A stretch of 25,287 nt of DNA from CAYXPR01 sp964467255 (GCA_964467255.1 CAYXPR010000022.1:1-25287), one strand, 5' to 3'; counted from the first letter of the stretch, positions 6,907 to 15,905 are shown. Program-made: numbers and translations. The notes: generated by a model from the sequence alone, not told the origin.

Positions 6907-7689
6907 CTACTGCGCGGTCCAGCCGCCGTCGAGTGAAAGATTCGCGCCGGTCATGGTGCGGGCGGCATCGCTGCACAGGAACACGGCGAGGGCACCGACT
7001 TCTTCCGGCGTCACGAAGCGCTGGGCGGGTTGCTTTTCTAACAGCAGTTTCAGCTCTGCATCTTTCACCGGAATTTTTTCGCGCTCGGCCATAGCATCCA
7101 CTTGTTTTTGCACCAGCGGCGTCAGCACCCAGCCGGGGCAAATGGCATTCACGGTAATATTACCCTTTGCATTTTCAAGTGCGGCGGCTTTGGTGAGGCC
7201 CAGCAGGCCGTGCTTACTCGCCACGTAAGCTGATTTGTTTGCGCTCGCCACAAGCCCGTGCGCCGAAGCGATGTTGATAATGCGGCCCCAGCCTTTTTGC
7301 TTCATGCCGGGAATCGCCGCTTTCATGGCATAAAACGCAGCGGAAAGATTCAGGCGAATCAGCATTTCCCACTTGTCATCGGGGAATTCTTCCACGGGGC
7401 TCACATGCTGCATGCCCGCATTATTCACCAGCACGTCCACGCTGCCCATGGCATCCGTGGCCACTTTAATCAGGCGCTTCACGTCATCGGCCTTGCTAAG
7501 GTCCGCATCGCTGTAGGCGACCTTCACTTTATATTCTTTCTCTAAGCCGGCACGGAGTGCTTCAATCTCGTTCTTGTCGCCAAAACCGTTCAGCATCACG
7601 TTGGCGCCTTCGGCGGCGAGTGCGCGTGCAATCCCAAGGCCAATCCCACTGGTGGAGCCCGTTACGACGGCATTTTTCTTTTTCAGCAT
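6907..7689 (-). CDS. bdhA: D-3-hydroxybutyrate dehydrogenase (SDR family)
   Basis: This enzyme oxidises D-3-hydroxybutyrate to acetoacetate with NAD+, used in polyhydroxybutyrate and ketone-body metabolism. At 260 residues it is a classical short-chain dehydrogenase: nucleotide motif TGSTSGIGLGIA (10-21), NNAGMQHV (89-96), and catalytic Ser142, Tyr155 and Lys159 in the ASAHGLVAS and SAYVASKHG segments. Substrate-type markers of the hydroxybutyrate group are present: LNGFGD, AICPGWVLTPLVQKQ, EKQPAQRFVTPEEVG and the C-terminal DGGWTAQ. ATG 7689 has AAGGAG upstream. A candidate promoter (TTGACG, 17 bp, TAGAAA) lies in the 70-bp gap after the histidine kinase, so it may be transcribed separately from it. 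No phaC or acetoacetyl-CoA gene is adjacent. Confidence 0.92.
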   Translation of the reverse strand: MLKKKNAVVTGSTSGIGLGIARALAAEGANVMLNGFGDKNEIEALRAGLEKEYKVKVAYSDADLSKADDVKRLIKVATDAMGSVDVLVNNAGMQHVSPVEEFPDDKWEMLIRLNLSAAFYAMKAAIPGMKQKGWGRIINIASAHGLVASANKSAYVASKHGLLGLTKAAALENAKGNITVNAICPGWVLTPLVQKQVDAMAEREKIPVKDAELKLLLEKQPAQRFVTPEEVGALAVFLCSDAARTMTGANLSLDGGWTAQ

Positions 7690-7713
7690 AGTATCTCCTT
7701 TTCCGCTGATTAT

Positions 7714-7742
7714 TTTCTAGCGGGTTTTGGGGCGGGCGTCAA
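7714..7742 (-). promoter_or_regulatory. Candidate sigma-70 promoter of bdhA
   Basis: On the minus strand, TTGACG (7737-7742; 5 of 6 consensus) is followed after exactly 17 bp by TAGAAA (7714-7719; 4 of 6). This places transcription start about 15-20 nt before the AAGGAG of bdhA. An inverted repeat CCGCT/AGCGG with an 11-nt AT-rich loop spans the -10 region and could bind a regulator. Prediction from sequence only. Confidence 0.4.
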
Positions 7743-7759
7743 AGTTTCTGCGTAACTGT

Positions 7760-10384
7760 TTATGCGGAGGCCCAGCGCTCCACCATCTGTTGCACATCTT
7801 GCTGGCGAATGGGCTTGGACAGATAATCGTCCATGCCTGAGGCGAGGCATTTTTCCTTGTCGCCCTTCATGGCATTGGCGGTAAGCGCTATGATGGGGAT
7901 GCGCGGCAAAACACCCTGCGCCTCGAGCATACGAATCTGTTTCGTGGCCTCAAACCCATCCATCTCGGGCATCTGGCAATCCATCAGCACCACATCAAAT
8001 GGACGCACTTTCAACATATCCACCGCTTCCTGCCCGTTGGCCACACTAGTCACGTGGCAATTGGATTTTTTTAGAATTTGCGTGGCCACCATCTGATTCA
8101 CCTGGTTGTCTTCCGCCAGTAAGACCTGAATGATTTTGTCATTCTTTTGCACGGTCTGTTTTTTGCCTTTATGCCCCTCATGTTCGCGCTGCATATCCTG
8201 CACTTGCTCCGGCGTAGCGATGGCAAGCGCCAGCGTTACGATAAAACGTGAGCCCTTGCCTTGCTCGCTTTCCACCACAATGTCACCACTCATCATGCGA
8301 GCCAATTCGCGGCTGATGGAAAGCCCGAGCCCCGTGCCGCCATATTTGCGCGTGGTGCTGGCATCGGCTTGCGAAAATTTGTGGAAAATCGCCTCCCGCT
8401 TGTTTTCCGGAATACCAATGCCGGTATCTTCTACCACTAATTCGATATGGATTCTGTTATTGTATTTAATGGGGGTAGAGAGCAGCACCTTCACATGGCC
8501 TGTATCGGTAAATTTTATCGCGTTACCAACCAAATTATATAAAATCTGCCGCACACGCCCCATGTCGCCTACCACGATAGGCAATGAAGACAGTTCGTGT
8601 TTCAGCGCAATTTTTTTCTCCTGCGCTTTCACGTCCAGAATTTCCAATACCTCCGTCACCGTGCTGGCCACATCAAAGGCAATCGACTCCATCATCAGGT
8701 TGCCGCTTTCGATTTTTGAGAAATCTAACACATCGTTTATCAGCTCAAGTAAGTTTTCCGACGATTGCAGCGCCAGCTCGGCATGGCGGCGCTGCTGAGC
8801 GTCAAGCTTGGTATCCAGCAATAAATTCGTCATACCAATCATACCGTTTAATGGGGTGCGGATTTCATGGCTCATGCTCGCAAGAAACTGGCTTTTTAGT
8901 TCTGCGGCGGCTTCCGCGCGTTTGCTGGCACTTTCGGCTTTTTCTTTGGCCTTCACCAAGTCGGCAGCCATTGCTTCCACTTCATCATGTGCTGCTTTCA
9001 GTTCAAAATTTTGCAACTCTAAAGCCTCGGAATAGGCCTTCATTTTTTCGATATAGAGTTTTTGTGTGGTGATGTCTTTGCCCACGGACTGATATTCCAC
9101 CACCTCTCCACGTGCATCAAAAATGGCGCGGTCGGTCCAGCTGAGCCAGCGCAAGTCTTTGCCCTCAATAAATATGCGGTACTCCTGTGTTTGTGAGGTT
9201 TGGTCAGTGCTAAGTGCTGCCAGTGCTGAAAGCCGCTGACGAGCCGCATCCGCCGAAAGATCGAGATTGATATCTCGGCCCAGCAATTCTTTTTCCATTT
9301 TATTATAAAAGCGGCAAAATGCTTCGTTCACAAATACCAACCGGTAGTGTGTGTCATAGCGACAAATCAAATCGGTCTGGTCTTGGATAATTGCACGGTA
9401 TTTTGCTTCGTTCTGAAGCAATGCATCATACATTTCTTGTTGCTCGGCGGCCTGAACTTCCAAAACTTCCAGTATTTTTTTCTGCGCACGGAAGCTCGCG
9501 CTATAGGTTAGAAAAAAACCAACGCAGGGCACAAAATAGCTGAGTAGTTTTAACCCGTGTGTTGCAACATCAACGCCGGGCACTAGAAAGAATAAGTCAT
9601 CCACACCGCGCAAAATACGCGCAGACGCTTGCAGTAGGATGCTCAGAAACAAACTGGCTGTAAGAACGGAGGGGTCTGCAACAAAAATGCGCCACATGAA
9701 TGGCACGCTAACAATGAATATCAGCAGTGAGGCCAGACTTAGAATCCGGCGTTCTCTTTCTGACCAGAGATACAGCTGCTTTCCAGTTCCCGTTATGGGA
9801 ATCAGGTAGTAAATCATGAGTCCTAAAACCATGAGCCCAATAATCCTAAAAATTCTGGCGTTGCTCTGCGATGCTTTTTTATTCTGAAGTGCCTGAAAAA
9901 TAATCGCCAACATGAACAATGCCACTATCGGGCGATTTAAGTATTCGGTTGCGTTCGCATACAGGCGGTAGTTTGCGTCAGTTGTGCTGAAAAAAAATCC
10001 GGGAATCACGATATCACTCACTTCTACGAAGCTGGTGATCACAAAGCCAAATCCAAAGAGAAGAACCACTCTCTGCGCATCCACTTTATAATGATGCCAT
10101 GCAATAATTCCTGTCAGTATGCTGAGCACGGGCATACACCATTCTATGAAATCGTGAAGAGCCCCGCCATTTTGATGAATGCGCATCTCGGAATCTAGGC
10201 GCAGCAGCCCCTCTGGCATCACGCCTATTTTAGACCAGAGCACATACGCAAAAATTGGTAGAAGCGCCAGCAGGCTAAAACACACGAGTCGACGTGTTGT
10301 TACCTGAGTGCTTTCTAAAGAGGGTCGTTCCGCCCGCCGTGAAGAAAATTTGGCGGGGATTAGAGCTACACTGCAATATTCCAC
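7760..10384 (-). CDS. Membrane-bound hybrid sensor histidine kinase (multi-TM sensor, PAS, HisKA, HATPase, receiver)
   Basis: This 874-residue protein has about eight membrane helices within residues 32-298, resembling MASE-type integral membrane sensor domains; a MASE3-like identity is possible but not certain. Next come a PAS domain (about 326-440, NEAKYRAIIQDQTDLICRYD), a coiled-coil linker (about 445-495), HisKA with the H-box MSHEIRTPLNG (His506), and a HATPase with the N-box around Asn621, G1 DTGIGIP and YGGTGLGLSISREL. A C-terminal receiver has Asp802 in VVLMDCQMPEMDG and Lys857. There is no HPt domain, so phosphotransfer to a separate protein is expected. The start is GTG (10384) with AAGGA 6 nt upstream. 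It lies 102 bp downstream of virD4 on the same strand. Confidence 0.93.
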   Translation of the reverse strand: MEYCSVALIPAKFSSRRAERPSLESTQVTTRRLVCFSLLALLPIFAYVLWSKIGVMPEGLLRLDSEMRIHQNGGALHDFIEWCMPVLSILTGIIAWHHYKVDAQRVVLLFGFGFVITSFVEVSDIVIPGFFFSTTDANYRLYANATEYLNRPIVALFMLAIIFQALQNKKASQSNARIFRIIGLMVLGLMIYYLIPITGTGKQLYLWSERERRILSLASLLIFIVSVPFMWRIFVADPSVLTASLFLSILLQASARILRGVDDLFFLVPGVDVATHGLKLLSYFVPCVGFFLTYSASFRAQKKILEVLEVQAAEQQEMYDALLQNEAKYRAIIQDQTDLICRYDTHYRLVFVNEAFCRFYNKMEKELLGRDINLDLSADAARQRLSALAALSTDQTSQTQEYRIFIEGKDLRWLSWTDRAIFDARGEVVEYQSVGKDITTQKLYIEKMKAYSEALELQNFELKAAHDEVEAMAADLVKAKEKAESASKRAEAAAELKSQFLASMSHEIRTPLNGMIGMTNLLLDTKLDAQQRRHAELALQSSENLLELINDVLDFSKIESGNLMMESIAFDVASTVTEVLEILDVKAQEKKIALKHELSSLPIVVGDMGRVRQILYNLVGNAIKFTDTGHVKVLLSTPIKYNNRIHIELVVEDTGIGIPENKREAIFHKFSQADASTTRKYGGTGLGLSISRELARMMSGDIVVESEQGKGSRFIVTLALAIATPEQVQDMQREHEGHKGKKQTVQKNDKIIQVLLAEDNQVNQMVATQILKKSNCHVTSVANGQEAVDMLKVRPFDVVLMDCQMPEMDGFEATKQIRMLEAQGVLPRIPIIALTANAMKGDKEKCLASGMDDYLSKPIRQQDVQQMVERWASA

Positions 10385-10419
10385 AAACCTTCCTTAGCCA
10401 CCGATGAAAAGGTTTTTGC

Positions 10420-10455
10420 ATACTACCATAGGTTGTGTTTTTGTAAATATTACAA
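10420..10455 (-). promoter_or_regulatory. Upstream region of the hybrid kinase: palindrome and shared motif
   Basis: A perfect inverted repeat TTGTAA-ATA-TTACAA (10441-10455) lies next to ACCTATGGTAGTAT (minus strand, 10433 down to 10420). The latter matches the sequence upstream of the NtrC-type regulator at 13 of 14 positions, in the same orientation relative to the gene. TTTACA (minus strand), which overlaps one arm of the palindrome, followed after 16 bp by TAGTAT is a weak possible promoter. The region ends 35 nt before the GTG start. Operator function is inference. Confidence 0.35.
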
Positions 10456-10486
10456 TTTTTGGGTGTGCGTGGCTGTGTAAGGGGTG

Positions 10487-12253
10487 CTACGCCTTCGCGC
10501 CGGCCGCTTTTTGCCCTGCGGCGGCTTTGGCCTTCGCTTCGGCTTCGGCCTTTTTCTTGCGCGGGTCATACGGCTCTTGCGAAGGCACAAAGGTTTTGGG
10601 CAGCAGACGCTTGGTAAAGAAGGAGTCTTTGAAATAGAAAATCTTTTTGGTTTTAATCGGCGGGCAGGCTTCCACCAGCACAATCTGTTCATCGCGCGGC
10701 AAGCCGATGACTTCCTGCGGCAACAGCAGCGCGCGCTGTGCCTCTGACACGTTTTTCGAGCGGCTCGCCGGATTCAGGTCAAGGAACACTGGCGTGTTGC
10801 GCGAAAATTGCTTCACGGTTTTATTGCCCACCAGCTTGGAAATCAGCTCGGCGGTTTGAATGTTGTTTGCCGCAAACGTCACGCGGAAGGTGGCGTTCGA
10901 TAAGAATGAGTTCATGCCCGACTCTTCATAAATACCCTTTAATTGTTCGGTATCTTGAATAATCAGGAACAGACGCACTTTATACCCACGGAAATATGCG
11001 ATACCGCTTTGGAATTGCTCCATTTTCCCGAGTGTCGGGAACTCGTCCATCAGGAACATCACGCCAAATTTTTCTTCCGGCAGCGGCATGTGCTTGGTCA
11101 AAATTTGTGACGCCTGCTGATAGAAAATTTGCATCAGTGGTTTCAAGCGCTCAATGTTGTCCGGCGAGAGGCCTACATAAATCGTTGTGCGTTCTTTTTT
11201 GATTTTATTAAAGTCAAAATCGCTCTTCGCCGTGGTGGCATCAATCAGCGGGTTTGCCCAAAGTTCGAGGGATGAGTTCAGGGTCGATACCACGCCAGAG
11301 CGTTCCTTATCCGCTTTTTGCAGGAACGAGGCGATGTTCATGTAGGCCACAGGGTGAATGTCCTGCCCAATCGTATCCAGCACCACCGCCATGTTATACA
11401 CAAAATCGTCACTGCGCAGCGTACGCACCACTTCGCCGAAGGATTTTATCTTCTCTGGCACCGCCAGCAAATACAGCACCACACCAAGGAACAAGCTGCG
11501 CGCTTCGTTTTGCCAGAATTCTTGTTCGGGTAGCAGCAGGTTGGCAATTTTCTGCACGTCATCCACCATCTGGCCCATCTTGGGGCTTACCCAGTCAATC
11601 GGGTTATAACAGTGGCTATAGCCGGAAGGCGACGCCGCGTTCCACAGATATACTTTTTGCCCCACTTTTGCGCGCCAGCCGCTGCTCAGTTCGTAGTTTT
11701 CGAGCTTAATGTCGTGCACCACAATTGAGTCATCCCAGAACAATAGGTTCGGAATCACGAAGCCCACACCTTTACCGGAGCCGGTTGGCGCAAAGAGCAG
11801 CGCATGCTGATACCCGTCGGCAATCAAATACTTGCCCTTGAAGGTTCCCATTAGCATGCCTTTTTTGCCGCGCAAATTGGCTTTTTTTACCTCTTTTTCA
11901 CCGGCCCATTTTGCCGAACCGTGCAGTGCTTCTTTCGCTTTAAACGGCCGGAAGTCAGAAAGAGGCGCGCGCAGAACAAAAACTATCACAAGACTGAAAA
12001 ACAGCATGACTGAGGGCGGTATGCCAATCTGCATTACAAAAATAGAGGGAAGCTGTGCTTTATATTCCAGCCAATATTGCACAAGGGCGATATATGTCTG
12101 CGTGCCCACAAACGGGTCTTGAACCAAACCAATTTGCTCGAAACCATAAACCCAGATAACGCTTGTAGCGATGCCGAGATAGGCGCACACAACGAAAATA
12201 ACCAGCAGCAAGCTGGCTATCATCAAGCGGTTTCCTAGCTCATGGCTCTCCAT
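10487..12253 (-). CDS. virD4: Type IV secretion coupling protein VirD4/TraG
   Basis: VirD4 is the inner-membrane ATPase that recruits substrates to the type IV secretion channel. This 588-residue protein has two N-terminal membrane helices (about 10-38 and 68-96), a Walker A loop APTGSGKGVG (155-164) followed by FVIPNLLFW, VHDIKLENYELSSGWR, the Walker B LMDEFPTLGK (401-410), and IIQDTEQLKGIY. The last about 30 residues are a low-complexity Lys/Ala/Glu tail (KKKAEAEAKAKAAAG), a region that varies between species. ATG 12253 lies 6 bp after the virB11 stop, with GGGG about 12 nt upstream; ATG 12223 is an alternative with a GGAAA. It is the last gene of the virB8-B9-B10-B11-D4 run. Confidence 0.95.
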   Translation of the reverse strand: MESHELGNRLMIASLLLVIFVVCAYLGIATSVIWVYGFEQIGLVQDPFVGTQTYIALVQYWLEYKAQLPSIFVMQIGIPPSVMLFFSLVIVFVLRAPLSDFRPFKAKEALHGSAKWAGEKEVKKANLRGKKGMLMGTFKGKYLIADGYQHALLFAPTGSGKGVGFVIPNLLFWDDSIVVHDIKLENYELSSGWRAKVGQKVYLWNAASPSGYSHCYNPIDWVSPKMGQMVDDVQKIANLLLPEQEFWQNEARSLFLGVVLYLLAVPEKIKSFGEVVRTLRSDDFVYNMAVVLDTIGQDIHPVAYMNIASFLQKADKERSGVVSTLNSSLELWANPLIDATTAKSDFDFNKIKKERTTIYVGLSPDNIERLKPLMQIFYQQASQILTKHMPLPEEKFGVMFLMDEFPTLGKMEQFQSGIAYFRGYKVRLFLIIQDTEQLKGIYEESGMNSFLSNATFRVTFAANNIQTAELISKLVGNKTVKQFSRNTPVFLDLNPASRSKNVSEAQRALLLPQEVIGLPRDEQIVLVEACPPIKTKKIFYFKDSFFTKRLLPKTFVPSQEPYDPRKKKAEAEAKAKAAAGQKAAGAKA

Positions 12254-12259
12254 GCGTGG

Positions 12260-13258
12260 CTACGCCCCTTGTTTTTTCTTGTTCGCATAGCCGAAATACA
12301 CCTCAGATACGAAGCGGCGGCCTTTTTCACCGCGTTTGAGCTGAATCACAATCTCAACCACGCTGTGAATATAGTCTTTAATTTCCTCACGGTTCATACC
12401 AAGGCCCGCCTGCATCACCATCAGCACCAGCTGCTCAAACGCCAGCGCGGGCGTATCAGCGTGCAAGGTCGCAATCGAACCGGGGTGACCGGTGTTAATG
12501 GCACGCAAGAAGCTAAACGCCTCGGCGCCGCGAAGCTCACCGACGATAATGCGGTCGGGGCGCAAACGCAGGCAGGCTTCAATCTGGTCCTGCGTGGTGA
12601 CCTTCGCGCGGCCTTGTCCGCCCTTCGATACCAGCAAGTGCACGCGGTTTGGCACTTGCTCGATTTGAATTTCGCGCGCATCTTCCACCGTAATAATGCG
12701 CTCATGATTGGGTAGCGACTTCAGCATGGCATTCATAAACGTGGTCTTACCGGTGGAGGTACCACCGCTCACAATCAGATTCTTCTTTGACTGCACAGCC
12801 AGTTTCAAGAAATCTTTAATACGGCCTTCTTCCAACATCTGACGGAGCTGCACGTTTGCTGCATCTTCACGCTGTTCAATCACCGTATTTTGGAACGCCC
12901 CAAGCGCCTCATACTGGTCAAGGTCGAGCGACATCACGGTTTGTTTACGAATGGAAAATGCAATGGTTCCGTTTTCAACAGCAGGCGGATACACCACCTG
13001 CACACGATACCCGCCAGGCAGAGTGGCGGAAAGCAGTGGATGCTCTTCGCTCACCATCTGGTTTGTGGATTGGGCAATCAGCTTGGCAAGGCCGCGAAGG
13101 TGCTCAAGCCCCATATCCCGAATCGGCTCGTGATGCATATCACCACGAATTTCGACCCATGCCTCACCCGGACGGTTAATGGAAATTTCGCTGACCCCAT
13201 CTTTGTCGAGCAGGGCCTTTAAAGGCCCTAGATAGGTCTCTAAAGCAGCTAGGCTCAT
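12260..13258 (-). CDS. virB11: Type IV secretion ATPase VirB11
   Basis: VirB11 is a hexameric cytoplasmic ATPase of the GspE/VirB11 family that powers pilus assembly and substrate transfer. At 332 residues it is typical in length. Seen are an N-terminal domain with GVSEISINRPGEAWVE, Walker A GGTSTGKTT (165-173), the Asp box TVEDAREIQI, Walker B LRPDRIIVGELRGAEAF and the His box NTGHPGSIATLHADTP. Its ATG overlaps the virB10 stop by 4 bp, indicating translational coupling. It is the only assembly ATPase in the window; VirB4, needed in known systems, is absent here. Confidence 0.96.
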   Translation of the reverse strand: MSLAALETYLGPLKALLDKDGVSEISINRPGEAWVEIRGDMHHEPIRDMGLEHLRGLAKLIAQSTNQMVSEEHPLLSATLPGGYRVQVVYPPAVENGTIAFSIRKQTVMSLDLDQYEALGAFQNTVIEQREDAANVQLRQMLEEGRIKDFLKLAVQSKKNLIVSGGTSTGKTTFMNAMLKSLPNHERIITVEDAREIQIEQVPNRVHLLVSKGGQGRAKVTTQDQIEACLRLRPDRIIVGELRGAEAFSFLRAINTGHPGSIATLHADTPALAFEQLVLMVMQAGLGMNREEIKDYIHSVVEIVIQLKRGEKGRRFVSEVYFGYANKKKQGA

Positions 13259-14436
13259 CGGATCACCAGCGTATTCCCACCCGTAACTTCGGGCGGAAAT
13301 ATCACATCTTTGTTGACGAAGACTTTGAGGCGCGTGCCTTGGTCAACCGTAATCGTTGGCTTCACATTTACCAAATCACCTGTAATGGTTTTAACTGTTG
13401 AACCAAACTGATTCACCGCATCGGCCACCGCAAGGTCGGTGGGTGATCCAGAGGTGGTAACGCTGCCCGTAGCATTTTCTTTTTCACTCACACCATCTGC
13501 ACCCGTTACTTCTTCCGCAGCATACGCAAATGCCACCTGCAACGTGCTTAGCAGAATCGAGTTGCTGAAAATCTCGAGATACTTGTTATCCACCTTGCCT
13601 TCCACACCCGCGCGACCAAGAAGATCCGAGCCCGGAGACGTAATAATCATATCAATCCCATCGGGACGTATCACGCGATTCCAAATAACATACACGCGGC
13701 TTTGGCCACGCTTCACGGCCGTATCATAGCTTCCAATAAGCCTAGAACCCTTGGGAATCAGAATAATTTTACCTGACTCTGCATACACATCGCGCGAAAC
13801 TACCGCTCTTAAAATACCAGATAAATCGGTATTGATTGCCGTCTCAAGCACCGCATCGATAATTTTTCCCTGCGCAACCATCCGGTCTGTGTCACCCGCA
13901 CGGCTCGCTTCCACCTGCTGTGCTTGCGTTTTGGGATAAGAAGATTTCTTCGTCGCCGCCGCAGCACCACCTTCCAATTCCACTCCGGTACCGCCGCCGC
14001 CGCCACCGCTACCTGCAATCATCGGAGCCTTGACACGCTGTGGTGTTGTGCCCGCCTGCTTGTTCTTATCCACGGCCGTTGGCAATGCGGCTGGCTTTGG
14101 AGGGGTTGGAACAGGAGGAAGAGGCGGCGCCACAGGCGGTGCCTTAGGTGGCTCCAACGCCAACGCCGGAAGATTTTCTGCGCGCGCAGGGGCGGGGGTG
14201 ATTTGCACTTCTTGTTTTTTTTCTTCGTAGCGCTGCCCGGCCAACATGTTAAAGAGCACAACCACAGCAACGCCCACTACCACCACCAATGCAAAAATAC
14301 TCTTGGTACGCCCCGCGGCGACGGCAGGTACGCCCGCGTTAATGTTTGTATTTTGGTTGGTATCAAGCGGTGGAAAATCTTCAGGCGGCGGTGGTCCGCC
14401 CTGCCCGTCACCTGCCTGATTTTTATCGTCCACCAT
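13255..14436 (-). CDS. virB10: Type IV secretion core protein VirB10
   Basis: VirB10 spans both membranes and gates the outer-membrane channel. The 393 residues comprise a short acidic, Pro-rich cytoplasmic N terminus, one membrane helix (about 46-66, IFALVVVVGVAVVVLFNML), a long Pro-rich periplasmic linker (PPKAPPVAPPLPPVPTPPKP), a Gly-rich spacer (SGGGGGGTG), and a C-terminal TrbI-like beta-barrel domain. That domain shows VLETAINTDLSG, VSRDVYAESGKIILIPKGSR, YVIWNRVIRPDGIDM and DQGTRLKVFVNKDVIFP. AGAGG lies 7 nt before ATG 14436. It starts 15 bp after the virB9 stop. Confidence 0.95.
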   Translation of the reverse strand: MVDDKNQAGDGQGGPPPPEDFPPLDTNQNTNINAGVPAVAAGRTKSIFALVVVVGVAVVVLFNMLAGQRYEEKKQEVQITPAPARAENLPALALEPPKAPPVAPPLPPVPTPPKPAALPTAVDKNKQAGTTPQRVKAPMIAGSGGGGGGTGVELEGGAAAATKKSSYPKTQAQQVEASRAGDTDRMVAQGKIIDAVLETAINTDLSGILRAVVSRDVYAESGKIILIPKGSRLIGSYDTAVKRGQSRVYVIWNRVIRPDGIDMIITSPGSDLLGRAGVEGKVDNKYLEIFSNSILLSTLQVAFAYAAEEVTGADGVSEKENATGSVTTSGSPTDLAVADAVNQFGSTVKTITGDLVNVKPTITVDQGTRLKVFVNKDVIFPPEVTGGNTLVIR

Positions 14437-14451
14437 TACTGTGCCTCTGGC

Positions 14452-15219
14452 TTATTGTGCTTGCTGACCCTGAGCCGCAGGTGCCACAATCAAATTATCG
14501 TTAAACACACACACCACCTGTTCGCCGCGTCGCAGCGTCAGCTGCGGCAACACACGCTCAACAATGATATATTCGCCATCCGAACGGGTAATAAGGGGTG
14601 TTTCCACACCATTCCTGTCCACAGCATAAAATGCCGGAATCGCTGCATTATTGCCAGCAAACTTGAAAAACGTAAACTGACCATCATCAAATACCTTAAG
14701 CGGGGCAACATCATTCGGTCCCGTCAGGCTGTAGTTAAAATTATACGACGCATCAATCAGGGCGCCGGACTCAAAAGAGGTTTCCTTGTCCACCGGACGC
14801 TGGCGGGCGCTGTCAAAATCCTGGTTCGGGTAGTAGAATCGAACCACATACACCACGTCCTCTTCTTTTTTGATATCGGAAGATAATTCAAACTGATAGG
14901 CGCGCTTTGTCGTCACCACGGTCAGGTTGGTTGTCACACCCTCTTTCATCGCCTTTACAAAAAGGCGGGAGCCTGCGGGGGTTACTTTCCAACCCACACC
15001 ATCACCGACGGAAACTGTCTCAACTTCTTCTTTGGGGCCAAATTCAATATTCGACTGGTAGCCGTATCTACTGGTGATGCGAAACACTTCGTTTTCGCCA
15101 TACACAAACGTGCGCACCCTGCTATCCGTTGCAATCGGAGTTCCTGCCGCCTGCGCGCTCACCGCACCAAACACTATCAGCGCCACACACCCTGCTATTG
15201 CGACCCATCGCTTCGTCAT
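14452..15219 (-). CDS. virB9: Type IV secretion core protein VirB9
   Basis: VirB9 forms the outer-membrane core ring with VirB7 and VirB10. The 255-residue product has a signal peptide (MTKRWVAIAGCVALIVFGAVSAQA) with likely cleavage after about residue 24. The N-terminal domain has DSRVRTFVYGENEVFRI and SIEFGP-like sequence (SNIEFGPKEEVETVSVGD, WKVTPAGSRLFVKA, TNLTVVTTKRAYQFEL). The C-terminal CagX-type beta-sandwich has FDDGQFTFFKFAGN, PAFYAVDRNGVETPL and LRRGEQVVCVFND. It overlaps the virB8 stop by 4 bp. A VirB7 lipoprotein, usually next to VirB8/9, was not found. Confidence 0.94.
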   Translation of the reverse strand: MTKRWVAIAGCVALIVFGAVSAQAAGTPIATDSRVRTFVYGENEVFRITSRYGYQSNIEFGPKEEVETVSVGDGVGWKVTPAGSRLFVKAMKEGVTTNLTVVTTKRAYQFELSSDIKKEEDVVYVVRFYYPNQDFDSARQRPVDKETSFESGALIDASYNFNYSLTGPNDVAPLKVFDDGQFTFFKFAGNNAAIPAFYAVDRNGVETPLITRSDGEYIIVERVLPQLTLRRGEQVVCVFNDNLIVAPAAQGQQAQ

Positions 15220-15905
15220 TTGGCCGTATCCTCATCCTTACGATAGCCGGTAACCTGGAAACCCAGTGGGTTAGTATATCTGTCTTTAAGCGACAGTTCC
15301 AGCGGGAAAAATTCGAAGTCTACCGTCAGAATGAAGTGCTTCACCCAACCGCCGTCTGAGCTGGCAGGCGCCACTTGCTCCACCTGAACACGAATCTGCG
15401 CACGCTTCGGAGCAATAAACACAATCGACTTTATCTTTACCTCGCGATAAAAGCCCGCGCCGAGCGCAACGGGGCTACCGGGTGTTTCAGGCTTAATCGA
15501 TTCATAAAAACTAAAATACACGTCGCTGTTTGAAAGCAGACGCACCAAAGTGTTATAGTCATATTCATAAAACTCTGCGCGGAAACCTTCGCGCGCCATA
15601 ACATACTGGTTGAGGAAATACCTGATAAGCATTTCGTCACCCGTGTACTTTAAAATGGAGTCTGTTTCCACCAGCGCGGTCACGCCCGTGCGGTCTTCCA
15701 CCTCAATCACATACGGTTCGAATGTTTTACTGTCTGCGATACGCGACACCGCGAAGGTCGTAACACCAAGGCCCGCAAGCGCGATAATGGTAACCACCGC
15801 CAAAACGTTACGCTGTACCACCACGAACTGATACCGATCGGCATACCAGTTCTTGGCTTCCTCCAGCGCACCCGCGCCCTTACCTTTTTTATTTTTGCCG
15901 AACAT
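15216..15905 (-). CDS. virB8: Type IV secretion inner-membrane protein VirB8
   Basis: VirB8 is a bitopic inner-membrane scaffold protein. The 229 residues include a short basic cytoplasmic N terminus (MFGKNKKGKGAG), one membrane helix at about 34-57 (NVLAVVTIIALAGLGVTTFAV), and a periplasmic NTF2-like domain with EPYVIEVEDRTGVTALVE, an YFLNQYVMAREGF-type helix, YNTLVRLLSN, and a C-terminal VDFEFFPLELSLKDRYTNPLGFQV with the conserved NPLGF motif. It is the first gene of the cluster. ATG 15905 has only a weak AGGGCAG-type SD about 9 nt upstream. A terminator-like hairpin ends only 24 nt before the start codon. Confidence 0.94.
   Translation of the reverse strand: MFGKNKKGKGAGALEEAKNWYADRYQFVVVQRNVLAVVTIIALAGLGVTTFAVSRIADSKTFEPYVIEVEDRTGVTALVETDSILKYTGDEMLIRYFLNQYVMAREGFRAEFYEYDYNTLVRLLSNSDVYFSFYESIKPETPGSPVALGAGFYREVKIKSIVFIAPKRAQIRVQVEQVAPASSDGGWVKHFILTVDFEFFPLELSLKDRYTNPLGFQVTGYRKDEDTAK

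Noticed and set aside
13924..14886. Antisense open frame of 320 codons opposite virB9 and virB10
   Set aside because: Arg/His/Cys-rich composition typical of a shadow frame; the opposite strand is clearly virB9-virB10.
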